Below are positions 51,676 through 63,208 of a stretch of 64,000 bases of DNA, piece by piece. The DNA comes from CAWIMX01 sp963837345. GTDB taxonomy: Bacteria > Acidobacteriota > Vicinamibacteria > Vicinamibacterales > CAVVIG01. Made by a program: the position numbers and the translations under genes. Numbering within the stretch: the first letter of the stretch is position 1; each line of letters begins with the position of its first letter. A model generated the notes under the pieces. The model was not told the DNA's origin and searched no databases. It saw only the letters and a list, made by a program, of their open reading frames with translations. The stretch covers positions 3,410,001 through 3,474,000 of the forward strand of contig CAWIMX010000001.1 in assembly GCA_963837345.1 (NCBI GenBank), read 5' to 3'.

Positions 51676-53192
51676 CTAGCGGAAGGCGCCCCAGTTGGAG
51701 CCAGCGTCTGCGGCTGCCTGCTCGTAGGCGCTCAAACGCCCGCGGATCGCGTTGGCGAGCTCGCGGTTCCCGGCCGTCAGCGCCCGCTGAAACGCCGTCG
51801 TCGCCACGCTCACGGTTGTATTGCGCCGTGTCCTGATACGGGTTTTCCGTGATCGCCAGGCCGTACTGCTCGATTGCGCCGTCGACGTTCCCGTCGAGCT
51901 GCAGGACGACGCCATAGCTCGTGCGCGCTTCCGGATAGTCCGGCTGCGCGGCCAGCGCGCGCCTGAAGAACTCGCGCGCCGCGTCGAGCTTGCGCTGGCC
52001 GAGCGCCAGCACCCCGAGGTTGTAGTTGGCGGCCGGATGGTTCGGGGCCGTCTGCAGCAGGGCGTCGAACTGGACGAGGGCGTCCGCGAGCCGGCCCGCG
52101 CGCACGTAGTCCACCGCGAGGCGGTTGCGCGCGTCGGCGTCGCCGGGCGCCTCGGCAATCCGCTTCTCGTCGCCGGCGACGTCGAGCGCCAGATCCTTCC
52201 GCGCGAGCTCGGTCCGCAGCACCGCGCCATCCTTGTCCGACCGGGGCACCAGCTGCACGATGAGATCGCCCATTTCGTCGGTCGCGTCCGGGCCGTATCG
52301 CACGCGCACCGGCGGCGAGCTCGGGTTGTGCGGGTTGTCGGCTGAGTTGTCGTACACGTAGCGCATGGTGATCGTGTGTCGATGGTCTTCGAGCCCAGGT
52401 GCAGCGCGATCGGCGTGATGACGGGCGGCTTGTCGCTGAAGTAGAGCGCCACGCTCGACCGCACGGCCTCGGGCCTGCCGGTCGGCTTGAAGTGCATCTG
52501 GAGCACGATGTCGGGCCCGGATCGATCGGCCAGGTGAGCGGGTCGACGGTCGGGGTCTTTCCCGGCGTCCAGCCGAGAAAATGCCCGTCGGGGAACCGCG
52601 CGGAGTGGTTCTCCATGCCGCTGAAGCCGAATCCTTCCTCGGCCGCGTCCGCGCGACGCGCGGCGCCCGTGTCGTCGAGCAGGATGCGCGCGTGATGGAT
52701 CACTTTCGGATTCCCCGGTCGGAACTCCACCGCGCGGACATATTTCTTGGCCGCGATCGGGACCGGCACGACGAAATTGCGGAAAACGTCGGACCCGTCG
52801 GCGGGCACCGCGTACGGCTCCGGCATGCGCACGATCAGGTCGGGCTCGCCGAGCTTTCAGCGCTGCGAATCGTCGGGCAGCGGCGGCGGCGGTTTGCGTG
52901 CCTCGTCGCCGCGGGGCGTGCCGGCTTCTCTTCGGGCTTCCACGGGGGCATGTAGCGGGATCGCGTCACGTCCACGATTTGGCTGGCGTGCTGGACCGCG
53001 TCTTCATACGTGACCAGGCTGAAGGGCGCGAATTCATCCGGGCGGTGACAGCTGGTGCAGTGCTCGCGCAGGATCGGCGCGATATCCCGGTTGTAGGCGA
53101 CCGATCGGCCTTGAGCCAGAAGCATCGGCGGGACACCGAGGGTGGCGACGACTGCGGCGAGGAAAGGCCGGGGATCGGAACCGAACCGTCAC
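51676..53192 (-). pseudogene. cytochrome c / Cu-monooxygenase-like / TPR protein, at least five frame breaks
   Basis: One protein of ~505 aa can be followed through several frames. It starts with a GTG at 53192 (MTVRFRSPAF, then FLAAVVATLGVPPMLLAQGR as signal peptide). A heme c-binding domain follows (DIAPILREHCTSCHRPDEFA), then a copper ascorbate-dependent monooxygenase-like region (GNPKVIHHARILLDDTGAAR, ENHSARFPDGHFLGWTPG, QMHFKPTGRPEAVRSSVALY), then TPR repeats (RNRLAVDYVRAGRLADALVQ, HPAANYNLGVLALGQRKLDA), ending AYEQAAADAGSNWGAFR. Breaks fall near 53165, 52870, 52520, 52390 and 51815. No internal decay is seen between breaks. This architecture is known in Acidobacteria and Planctomycetes. 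Confidence 0.75.
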
Positions 53193-53286
53193 GTGTCTGA
53201 ACGGGTCTGCTGGATCGTGTTACGACGGCTGGCGCGGGCGCGTTTCCCGCGCGAAATCGTGACAAGACGACCGCTGACAACCCGTA

Positions 53287-55485
53287 TCAAAATCGATGCG
53301 TGTACAGGATCTTGGACGATGCGCGCCGGTCGAGCGTCGTGAATCGCCGTGACAGCGGATCGTCGACCCAGTTGTGGAGGTACACGAAATAGACGTCGTC
53401 GCCCGGCGTCAGGATCCAGCGGAAGCGCGACTGCCAGCCGAGCACGGCACTCTGCGTGTCGTACTGCACGTTGTTGACGAGCGCCACCCAGGGGCTGAAC
53501 TGGGTTTCGGCAATCGCGCGAAAGAGGCGGGTTTCGAATCGCCCCTCGGCGAGCGTCACGCGGTTCCACTCGCCCGACAGATAGAAGATGACGCCGGGCC
53601 TCGCGCGCACGTTCAGATCGGTGGCGAGCCGCAGCCTCGCGCCCGAGTAGAAGCCCCCCCATTCGATGGTCGGCGCCACCGACAGGATGCGTCGGCTCGC
53701 CGAGGACGCCTGCAGGCGGTAGCGCGTGAACTGGTAGCTCGATCCCGACGGCAGCGTGATGCCGGGCGCGATGGCGAACGGGCGATCGAGCCGTTCGGCC
53801 GTCGGCAGCACGTGCACCTGCACGGAATCCTGCGAGTGCAGGTCGACCTGCACGGCCGTGAGGTCGAGCGCCCGCGTGAGCGTGCGACGGTCGTCGACGC
53901 CCACGAGCCAGTCGAGATCGCCGCCGAACGAGAACCGGCGGATATAGCGGCTGGCCCGCGGGCGTGGCGAGTACTGCAGGCTCGGGTTGAAGCGTCGGAA
54001 CCCGACGCGGCTCGCGAAGCCGACCGTGGCATCGTAGGTGTCCTGGATCTCCCGATAGCGGAAGCCGCCCGACCACGGGTCGTTGGGGAAGTCGAGCTGG
54101 AGTCCATGCGCGTTGCCGCTCGCGCCCGGGTTCGCCGTATGCAGGAAATAGCCCGTCACACTCAGGTTCTGGGTCCCGAGAAAGCTGGAGGTGGCCACCA
54201 CGGCGTCGACGCCGACGGTCTGGCTCGAGGCCGACCCGATGTCGCGCGGATCGCGCAGCGTGTAGATGCCGCCGACGTACGACTGGCGGAGCAGCCGCCG
54301 TTTGACGCGCGCGACGAGGAAGTTCTCGCCGGCGACGGCGCCTTCGTTGCCGGTCTGCACCTGCAGGAGGCCGACGTCCTCGGCGCCGATCTGTCCGGTC
54401 AGCTTCGATCCGAACGTGATCGGCTGCGGCGTGCCGGCGCTGTCGAGACCGATGCGGCGGCTGAAGAACGGCGTCGGCTCGTTGTCGCTGCCCGAGCCGC
54501 TCGCGAAGTCGAAGAAGGTCGAGCCGTCGAGGAAGAAGTCGCGCTTCTCGGGGAAGAAGAGCGAGAAGCGCGTGAGATTCACCTGACGCTGGTCGACCTC
54601 GGTTTGCGCGAAGTCGGTGTTGGCGGTGAACGTGGCGCGCAGGCTGGGGACCGGGTTGTAGAAGAGATCGAGGCCGCCCGTCGCGTCGTTCTCGAGGCCG
54701 GCGTCCGGCCGGCCCGGCGACGATTGCAGGGTCGCGACGGCGTAGGGCTTCACATCGAGCCCGTGGCCCTGGCTCACGTTCCGGATTCCGGTCAGCAGCC
54801 CCGCGTTGGTCATCCGGCGGAGCCCCTGGTTGCGCGGCCAGCCCATCCACAGGCTCTCCTCGTTCTTCCGCCGCACGGTGCGCTGGAAGTTGATGCCCCA
54901 GGCGTCCAGATCGGGATTGAAGTTGAGCGTCCGGAACGGAATCGCGATCTCGATGGTCCAGCCGATGTCGCTCCGCCGCACGCGGGCGTTCCAGATGCCG
55001 TCCCACTGCCGGTTGTTGGTGCTGCCGTTCTGCAGGGCGTCGCCCATCAGGCCCGACGGGTTCATCTCGAAGAAGTACGCCGTGCGTCCGTCGAGATAGG
55101 TGTCGATGGTCCACATGAACCGGTCGTCGGCCTGCAGGAACTCGTCGCGGCGCCGCTGGTAGCCCAGCCACTTGTCGGGCTCCGAGTCGAAGCAGGTCAC
55201 GCCCATGTAGAGCGCCCGGTCGTCGTACGCGATGCGCACTTCGGTCGGCTCGGTCGCGGGCGCGCCGTTGTCCGGATCCTGCTGGACGAAGTGAGCGGCC
55301 GGCACCGTCCGCTGCCACACGGCCTCGTCGAGGCGACCGTCGAGCGTGATCGCCTCGCCTTCGGCGAGGCGCACGGCCTGCACGACCCGCTTCTCGGCCG
55401 CGTCGGGCGCCTGCGCCGCCAGCGGCACGCTCAGGCCCGTCACGATGAGCGCCGCGATCCCGGCGCGCGGACAAATTCCCGGCAT
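53287..55485 (-). CDS. DUF5916 domain outer-membrane protein
   Basis: A 732-aa exported protein. It has a signal peptide (AGIAALIVTGLSVPLAAQA), a CBM9-like N-terminal domain (ITLDGRLDEAVWQRTVPAAH, DRALYMGVTCFDSEPDKWLG, GWTIEIAIPFRTLNF; residues ~35-230), then a long DUF5916 beta-barrel-like region (FFPEKRDFFLDGSTFFDF). It ends in LDRRASSKILYTHRF, with a terminal Phe as in outer-membrane barrels. Probably binds or imports carbohydrate. Divergent from the MBL-fold gene. Confidence 0.92.
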   Translation of the reverse strand: MPGICPRAGIAALIVTGLSVPLAAQAPDAAEKRVVQAVRLAEGEAITLDGRLDEAVWQRTVPAAHFVQQDPDNGAPATEPTEVRIAYDDRALYMGVTCFDSEPDKWLGYQRRRDEFLQADDRFMWTIDTYLDGRTAYFFEMNPSGLMGDALQNGSTNNRQWDGIWNARVRRSDIGWTIEIAIPFRTLNFNPDLDAWGINFQRTVRRKNEESLWMGWPRNQGLRRMTNAGLLTGIRNVSQGHGLDVKPYAVATLQSSPGRPDAGLENDATGGLDLFYNPVPSLRATFTANTDFAQTEVDQRQVNLTRFSLFFPEKRDFFLDGSTFFDFASGSGSDNEPTPFFSRRIGLDSAGTPQPITFGSKLTGQIGAEDVGLLQVQTGNEGAVAGENFLVARVKRRLLRQSYVGGIYTLRDPRDIGSASSQTVGVDAVVATSSFLGTQNLSVTGYFLHTANPGASGNAHGLQLDFPNDPWSGGFRYREIQDTYDATVGFASRVGFRRFNPSLQYSPRPRASRYIRRFSFGGDLDWLVGVDDRRTLTRALDLTAVQVDLHSQDSVQVHVLPTAERLDRPFAIAPGITLPSGSSYQFTRYRLQASSASRRILSVAPTIEWGGFYSGARLRLATDLNVRARPGVIFYLSGEWNRVTLAEGRFETRLFRAIAETQFSPWVALVNNVQYDTQSAVLGWQSRFRWILTPGDDVYFVYLHNWVDDPLSRRFTTLDRRASSKILYTHRF

Positions 55486-55558
55486 CGGGTTACGATAACA
55501 AAAGCATGAGGCGGACGGTGTGGCGCCGCACGGGACGCGGGGCGGACGGGCGCAGACC

Positions 55559-56479
55559 ATGATCCGGCTGGCGCCGGGCGTGGCGTATCTGGACCTGAAT
55601 TTCCGCGGGTCGCCGCGAATCATCGCGACGGCGGTGGTGAGCGGACCCGGCGGCGCCGTGCTCGTCGATCCCGGGCCGACCTCCACGCTGCCGACGCTGC
55701 AGGCAGGACTCGCCGAAGGCGGGCTGAGCCTGGACGACGTCACCCACATCCTGCTCACGCACATCCACCTCGATCACGCGGGCGCCACCGGGACGCTCGT
55801 GGCCGCCCACCCGGGGCTGAAAGTCCTCGTGCACGAGCGCGGCGCGCCGCACCTCGTCGATCCGACCCGGCTCCTCGCCAGCGCGTCGCGCTTGTACGGC
55901 GAGTCGATGGACCAGCTCTGGGGCGACGTGCGACCGGTCGCGCCCGAGGCGGTCACGGCGCTCACGGGCGGCGAGCGGATCGACGTCGCGGGCCGGCAGT
56001 TCGACGTCCTCTACACGCCGGGCCACGCGTCCCACCACGTAAGCTACGTCTCGAAAGAGATGAGTCTCGGGTTCATCGGCGACGTGGGCGGCGTCCGCCT
56101 CACCCCCGACGGATACGCGATGGCGCCGACCCCCCCACCCGACATCGACATCGAGCGCTGGGACGACAGTCTGTATCGCATCGGCCGGTGGGGCGTGGAC
56201 ACGCTGTTCCTCACGCACTTCGGCCCCGCCACCCCGGGCAGCACGCACCTCAAGACGTTCCGCGAGAACCTGACGCTCGCCGCGACGCTCGCCGAGCGCT
56301 CCCTCGCGCTCGACGGCAGCGACGAGGATCGGGCCCGGTGGTTCGGCGACGAGATGCGGAAGGTGCTGCTCCGGCGGGGGAGCGAAGAGGACGTGCGCGC
56401 GTACCAAGTGGCCGGGCGGTTCGACCTGAGCTGGCGCGGCCTGGCGCGCTACTGGCGTAAGAAACAGGCGGCAGCCTAG
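55559..56479 (+). CDS. MBL-fold metallo-hydrolase
   Basis: A 306-aa metallo-beta-lactamase-fold protein. Metal-site motifs are LLTHIHLDHAGATG near 77, YTPGHASHHVSYVS near 157 and FIGDVGGVRL near 176, with a late LTHFGPATPGSTH near 230. A helical C-terminal domain follows. The group includes glyoxalase-II-like and persulfide enzymes; the exact substrate cannot be fixed. ATG 55559 is preferred over an upstream start at 55520. Confidence 0.88.
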   Translation: MIRLAPGVAYLDLNFRGSPRIIATAVVSGPGGAVLVDPGPTSTLPTLQAGLAEGGLSLDDVTHILLTHIHLDHAGATGTLVAAHPGLKVLVHERGAPHLVDPTRLLASASRLYGESMDQLWGDVRPVAPEAVTALTGGERIDVAGRQFDVLYTPGHASHHVSYVSKEMSLGFIGDVGGVRLTPDGYAMAPTPPPDIDIERWDDSLYRIGRWGVDTLFLTHFGPATPGSTHLKTFRENLTLAATLAERSLALDGSDEDRARWFGDEMRKVLLRRGSEEDVRAYQVAGRFDLSWRGLARYWRKKQAAA

Positions 56480-56982
56480 GCGCTCGCCGCCTGCGCCTCC
56501 TGCCGCGTCGTCTCGAGCCTGCGCGGGTCGACCAGGAGGCGAAGCGCCAGCCCTTGCGGGGCGCCGGCCTTGGTGGCGGGCGTCACGCGGTACACCGCCG
56601 ACAGCACCCGGCCCTGCCGCAGCGAGGAGGGCAGCTGCAGCGCCTCGTCGTTCGAGCGTTCCAGCTGAAACTGGACGAGGCGGTAGAGGGGGATCGAGAC
56701 CGGCGTGCGGCATTCGACGAACGCGCCCAGGGCGCTGACGTTGCGGGTCACCACGCTCACGAAGCGAGCGGCCCCCCGCTCGTCCTTCCAGGTCAATCGT
56801 CCTGCCAGCACCACGTCATAGCGCTCGGCGTTGCGCACTTCCTGGCTTGAAAGCGGCTGAATGTCGGGTCGCCAGTTGTATTTCACAAAATCCCCCTGGG
56901 CTGCATGGATTCTGTCGAGATTGCTATCAAGTCTTGCGCCGTGGCTCAGAAGCTCATGCATTCTCGTCGACCGATCCGACAT
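56476..56982 (-). CDS. PilZ-like domain protein
   Basis: A 168-aa protein. The central region RYDVVLAGRLTWKDERGAAR followed by VTRNVSALGAFVECRTPVSI resembles a PilZ domain (family core: R...V.G.... with (D/N)xSxxG; here NVSALGAFVE). The usual cyclic-di-GMP RxxxR motif is weak, possibly NAERYD, so binding is uncertain. It overlaps the end of the MBL gene by 4 bases on the opposite strand. Confidence 0.7.
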   Translation of the reverse strand: MSDRSTRMHELLSHGARLDSNLDRIHAAQGDFVKYNWRPDIQPLSSQEVRNAERYDVVLAGRLTWKDERGAARFVSVVTRNVSALGAFVECRTPVSIPLYRLVQFQLERSNDEALQLPSSLRQGRVLSAVYRVTPATKAGAPQGLALRLLVDPRRLETTRQEAQAASA

Positions 56983-57067
56983 CTTGCTGAAAATAAGATA
57001 TTTAGGCGTTTTGACTCCCGTGGCAAGCTGCCACAGATCGAGAAGTTTGTATACAGATCGGGTGGAT

Positions 57068-57087
57068 ACTGGGTATCAGGTATCCAG

Positions 57088-57088
<1 letters not shown>
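57068..57088. repeat. palindrome upstream of the PilZ-like gene
   Basis: ACTGG and CCAGT arms frame an 11-base centre (gtatcaggtat) that is itself partly symmetric. Nearby are further ggatac/gtatcc units at 57064-57069 and 57095-57100. The site lies right at the end of the sigma54 regulator gene and about 90 bases before the PilZ start. It could be a terminator stem or a protein-binding site. Confidence 0.4.
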
Positions 57089-60020
<2,932 letters not shown>

Positions 60021-60042
60021 GCCGCGAGTATAGCGAAAACGA

Positions 60043-61794
60043 TTAGACGGCGCGGGGGAGCCGATCGACCAGCGCGGCGAGCGTCCGGGCGAGCAGCGCC
60101 GGATCGGGCGCAGGCAGATGGACGTGAAGGGCGCGCCGTCCCGCCGAGGCGAGCGAGGTGAAGTCGCCGAGCGCCTGTGCCAGCTCCAGGGTCGCGAAGG
60201 AAAAGGGCTGACCCGGAATGGCCACGTCTTCGATCGGAGTGGCCGTGACGAGCACGAACACCCCGCTCGGCGGGCCCCCCTTGTGCAGCTGTCCCGTGGA
60301 ATGCAGATAGCGGGGGCCGTAGCCGACCATGGTGGCGGCCCGCGTCCGATCGCGGACGGCCTGGCGGAACCTGCGCGCTTCGAGCTCGATCTCGACGCTC
60401 GGCGCCAGGTAGGTGAGCAGGCTCACGTAGTCCCCCGGCTGCGCGAGCGCGAGCAGCGACTCGGGCCGCTGTCCGCCCAACCGCTGGCGCGCCGCGGTTG
60501 TGAGCGTCAACGCGATGCCGTTGTCGGTTCGATCGGGTGGAGGAACCGGCAGCGCGCCCTGAGCGCGAACCCGATCGAGCAGTGAGGTGGTCGCGTCCTT
60601 TGCCTGCTGAACGTTGGGCTCGTCGAACGGATTCACATGCAGCAGGGCCCCGGCGATCGCCGTGGCGATCTCCCAGCGGACGAATTCCGCGCCGAGCGCG
60701 AGCCGCTCTGGAAGCGCCACGAACGCGGAGGGACGCAATCCGGTCGAGGCGTCATCCGCCGGCGACGTGCGGCCGCCGATCGCGAACTGGACGAAGAACC
60801 GATCCTGGCCGTACGCGTCGGCCGGACCCTCGGGCTCGCCCGCGATCGGGACGATCCCGGTGCCGAGCTTTCCGGTGCTCTCGGCGACCAGTTGCTCGAT
60901 CCAGAGGCCGAACGCCTCGAGCGATTCGGGAAGCCGGAGGGTGAGCTTGTCGCGGCCCGCGCGAGCCGCCGTCGCCATCGCCAGCCCCAGACCGACCGCG
61001 GGGTTCGCCAACCCGCCCTGCCCGCCGTCCTCGGCGGCGCTGAGCATCGCGATACCCCAGCCGAGCAGGCTCGCGACGTCGATGCCCATCAGGGCCGCCG
61101 GCACCAGACCGAAGAACGACAACGCCGAATAGCGTCCGCCGATGTCGGAGGGATTGAGAAACACGTCGCGGAACCGCTCGGCGGTGGCCAGGCCGGCCAG
61201 GGCCGTGTCGGGATCGGTGATCGCAAGGAAATGGCTCCCCCAGTTCGCGATGCCCGCGTGCTCCAGGCGGCCGCGGAAATGCGCGGCGAGCGCGTTGGGC
61301 TCGATCGTGGTGCCCGACTTGCTGGCCAGGACATAGAGGGTGCGGTCGGGCGGCGTGGCTGCGGCGCGGACCGCCGCCGGATCCGTCGAATCGAGCATGC
61401 GGAATCGCGGCCGGGCGTCGTCATGGGCCAGCACGGCGCGCAGCACTTCGGGCGCCAGGCTCGACCCGCCCATGCCGAGCAGGAGCACGTGCTCGAAGCC
61501 GTCGCGGCGGACGGCGTCGGCGCAGGCCGTCAGCCGATCGAGTTGATCCGCCATGGCGAGTGGCGCGTTCAGCCACCCGAGTCGTGCGCCAATCCGGCGC
61601 TGCACGTCCGGGTCGGCACTCCACGCCGACGGGTCATGCCGGAAGAGCGCCTGCGCCGCACGCTCGGCGAACCGGACGTCGCCGGCCAATTGCGCGGCCA
61701 GGGGCCCCGGCTCGACGCCGAGCGTGTCGTGGAGTCGCGCGCGCTTCGCCGCGGCGTCGAGCGCGGGCCATCGGGTGAGGACGTCGGCCTCCAT
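60043..61794 (-). CDS. pgi: glucose-6-phosphate isomerase (transaldolase-fusion type, standalone)
   Basis: A 583-aa SIS-fold isomerase interconverting glucose-6-phosphate and fructose-6-phosphate. Motifs: LLLGMGGSSLAPEVLRAVLA near 115, LDSTDPAAVRAA, YVLASKSGTTIEPNALAAHF near 164, DIGGRYSALSFFGLVPAALM near 222 and GPRYLHSTGQLHKGGPPSGV near 500. The sequence is of the kind usually fused behind transaldolase; here it starts on its own with a short N-terminal extension. The gene is divergent from the tesA-like operon. Confidence 0.93.
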   Translation of the reverse strand: MEADVLTRWPALDAAAKRARLHDTLGVEPGPLAAQLAGDVRFAERAAQALFRHDPSAWSADPDVQRRIGARLGWLNAPLAMADQLDRLTACADAVRRDGFEHVLLLGMGGSSLAPEVLRAVLAHDDARPRFRMLDSTDPAAVRAAATPPDRTLYVLASKSGTTIEPNALAAHFRGRLEHAGIANWGSHFLAITDPDTALAGLATAERFRDVFLNPSDIGGRYSALSFFGLVPAALMGIDVASLLGWGIAMLSAAEDGGQGGLANPAVGLGLAMATAARAGRDKLTLRLPESLEAFGLWIEQLVAESTGKLGTGIVPIAGEPEGPADAYGQDRFFVQFAIGGRTSPADDASTGLRPSAFVALPERLALGAEFVRWEIATAIAGALLHVNPFDEPNVQQAKDATTSLLDRVRAQGALPVPPPDRTDNGIALTLTTAARQRLGGQRPESLLALAQPGDYVSLLTYLAPSVEIELEARRFRQAVRDRTRAATMVGYGPRYLHSTGQLHKGGPPSGVFVLVTATPIEDVAIPGQPFSFATLELAQALGDFTSLASAGRRALHVHLPAPDPALLARTLAALVDRLPRAV

Positions 61795-61818
61795 CGTATT
61801 TGTAGAATACTAAAGGTT

Positions 61819-62544
61819 GTGCGCGTAAGACGCGACTGGAGAAGATGGCGCCTGGCGGCGTGGGTGGCCGCGGGCGTGCTCGTCGCGGGATGCGGCTCGT
61901 CGTCGACTGAGATGGCGAGCTCGTCTGCAGCCCCGCCGTCGGCGGTGTCGTCTGCCGCGCCGGGCGTCGCGGCGCCCTCCGATCCCCGGCCGCGGATCGT
62001 GGCCCTCGGCGACAGTCTGACCGCGGGCCTGGGTCTTGCGCCCGACGAGGCGTATCCCGCCCGGCTCCAGCAACGGCTCGACGAGGCCGGTCTCGACTAT
62101 CAGATGGTCAACGCCGGCGTGTCGGGCGACACCTCGGCCGGCGGGCTGCGGCGGATCGAGTGGGCGCTCGAAGGCAACGTGCGCGTGCTGATCGTCGCGC
62201 TCGGAGGCAACGACGCGCTGCGGGGCCTGCCGCCGGACGAGCTCGAGCGGAATCTGGCCCAGATCATCGCGGCGGCGAAGGCGCGAAGGGTTCGCGTGGT
62301 GCTGGCCGGCATGGAAGCGCCACCCAACTTCGGCATCGACTACACCACGGCGTTTCATCAGGTGTATCCCGAGCTGGCGCGGCGCTACGGCGTGCAGCTC
62401 GTGCCGTTTCTCCTCGCCGGCGTCGCCGGCGACGCCCGGCTCAATCAGGCCGACGGCATCCACCCGACGGCGCGGGGCGCCCGGATCGTGGCCGACAACG
62501 TGTGGGTCGTGCTCGCGCCGATCCTGGATACCCTGCATGATTGA
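61819..62544 (+). CDS. tesA: TesA-like GDSL/SGNH lipase or arylesterase, lipoprotein
   Basis: A 241-aa SGNH hydrolase. Block I is IVALGDSLTAGLGLAPDE (Ser nucleophile), followed by NAGVSGDTSAGGLRRIEW (Gly), LIVALGGNDALRGLPPDE (Asn) and NQADGIHPTARGARIVAD (Asp-His). The N-terminus (RLAAWVAAGVLVAGCGSS) has a lipobox, so it is lipid-anchored, with a Ser/Ala/Pro linker. The GTG start at 61819 has only a weak ribosome binding site. The end overlaps the ABC gene start by 8 bases. TesA enzymes release fatty acids and hydrolyse esters and lysophospholipids. Confidence 0.9.
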   Translation: MRVRRDWRRWRLAAWVAAGVLVAGCGSSSTEMASSSAAPPSAVSSAAPGVAAPSDPRPRIVALGDSLTAGLGLAPDEAYPARLQQRLDEAGLDYQMVNAGVSGDTSAGGLRRIEWALEGNVRVLIVALGGNDALRGLPPDELERNLAQIIAAAKARRVRVVLAGMEAPPNFGIDYTTAFHQVYPELARRYGVQLVPFLLAGVAGDARLNQADGIHPTARGARIVADNVWVVLAPILDTLHD

Positions 62545-63208
62545 GTTGACTGAGGTTTCCAAGACGGTGATGAGCGGGAGCGAGCCGCTCACCATCCTGC
62601 ATGCCATGAGCCTCTCGGTGCCGCGCGGCCGGTTCGTGGCCATCCTGGGACCGTCGGGCAGCGGCAAGTCGACCCTGCTCGGCCTCATCGCGGGCCTGGA
62701 TGCGCCCACGTCCGGCCGCGTGGCGATCGACGGCGTCGATATCACCGCGCTCGACGAAGACGCGCTCGCACGCCTGCGGGGCGAGAAGATCGGCTTCGTG
62801 TTCCAGTTCTTCCACCTGATCCCGTCGCTGACGGCCCACGAGAACGTGGCCGTGCCGATGGAAATCGCGGGCGCGAAGAACGCCCGCGGCCGGGCGACGG
62901 CGCTGCTCGAGGAGGTCGGCTTGAGCGGCCGGGCACATCACTATCCTGCGCAGCTGTCCGGCGGCGAACAGCAGCGCGTGGCCCTGGCGCGCGCGCTCGC
63001 CAACGATCCGCCCATCGTGCTGGCCGACGAGCCGACCGGCAACCTCGACAGCACGAACGGCCGTCACATCATGGATCTGCTGCGCCAGATACACCGGACT
63101 CGCCAGACCACCGTCGTGCTCGTCACGCACGACGCGGAGCTCGCGTCGCTCGCCGACACGCGGCTGGTGCTGCGCGACGGCCGCGTCGTCGAGGGGGTGC
63201 CTGCGTGA
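62537..63208 (+). CDS. ybbA: ABC transporter ATP-binding protein (YbbA/LolD type)
   Basis: A 223-aa ATPase subunit of a MacB/LolCDE/YbbA-type exporter. Walker A GPSGSGKSTLLGLI, Q-loop FQFFHLIPSLTAHEN, signature LSGGEQQRVALARALA, Walker B IVLADEPTGNLD, and H-loop VLVTHDAELA. It lies between a TesA-like gene and an FtsX-type permease, as in the tesA-ybbAP neighbourhood of enterobacteria. Confidence 0.92.
   Translation: MIELTEVSKTVMSGSEPLTILHAMSLSVPRGRFVAILGPSGSGKSTLLGLIAGLDAPTSGRVAIDGVDITALDEDALARLRGEKIGFVFQFFHLIPSLTAHENVAVPMEIAGAKNARGRATALLEEVGLSGRAHHYPAQLSGGEQQRVALARALANDPPIVLADEPTGNLDSTNGRHIMDLLRQIHRTRQTTVVLVTHDAELASLADTRLVLRDGRVVEGVPA

Noticed and set aside
53374..55509. Plus-strand 711-codon frame antisense to the DUF5916 gene
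   Set aside because: Low-complexity Arg/Glu/Ala composition and no motif; the minus strand encodes CBM9/DUF5916 with a signal peptide.
56983..57087. Sigma54 promoter (TGGCA...TTGC) before the PilZ-like gene
   Set aside because: tggcagcttgcca has the GG and GC only about 8 bases apart; a -24/-12 promoter needs about 12.
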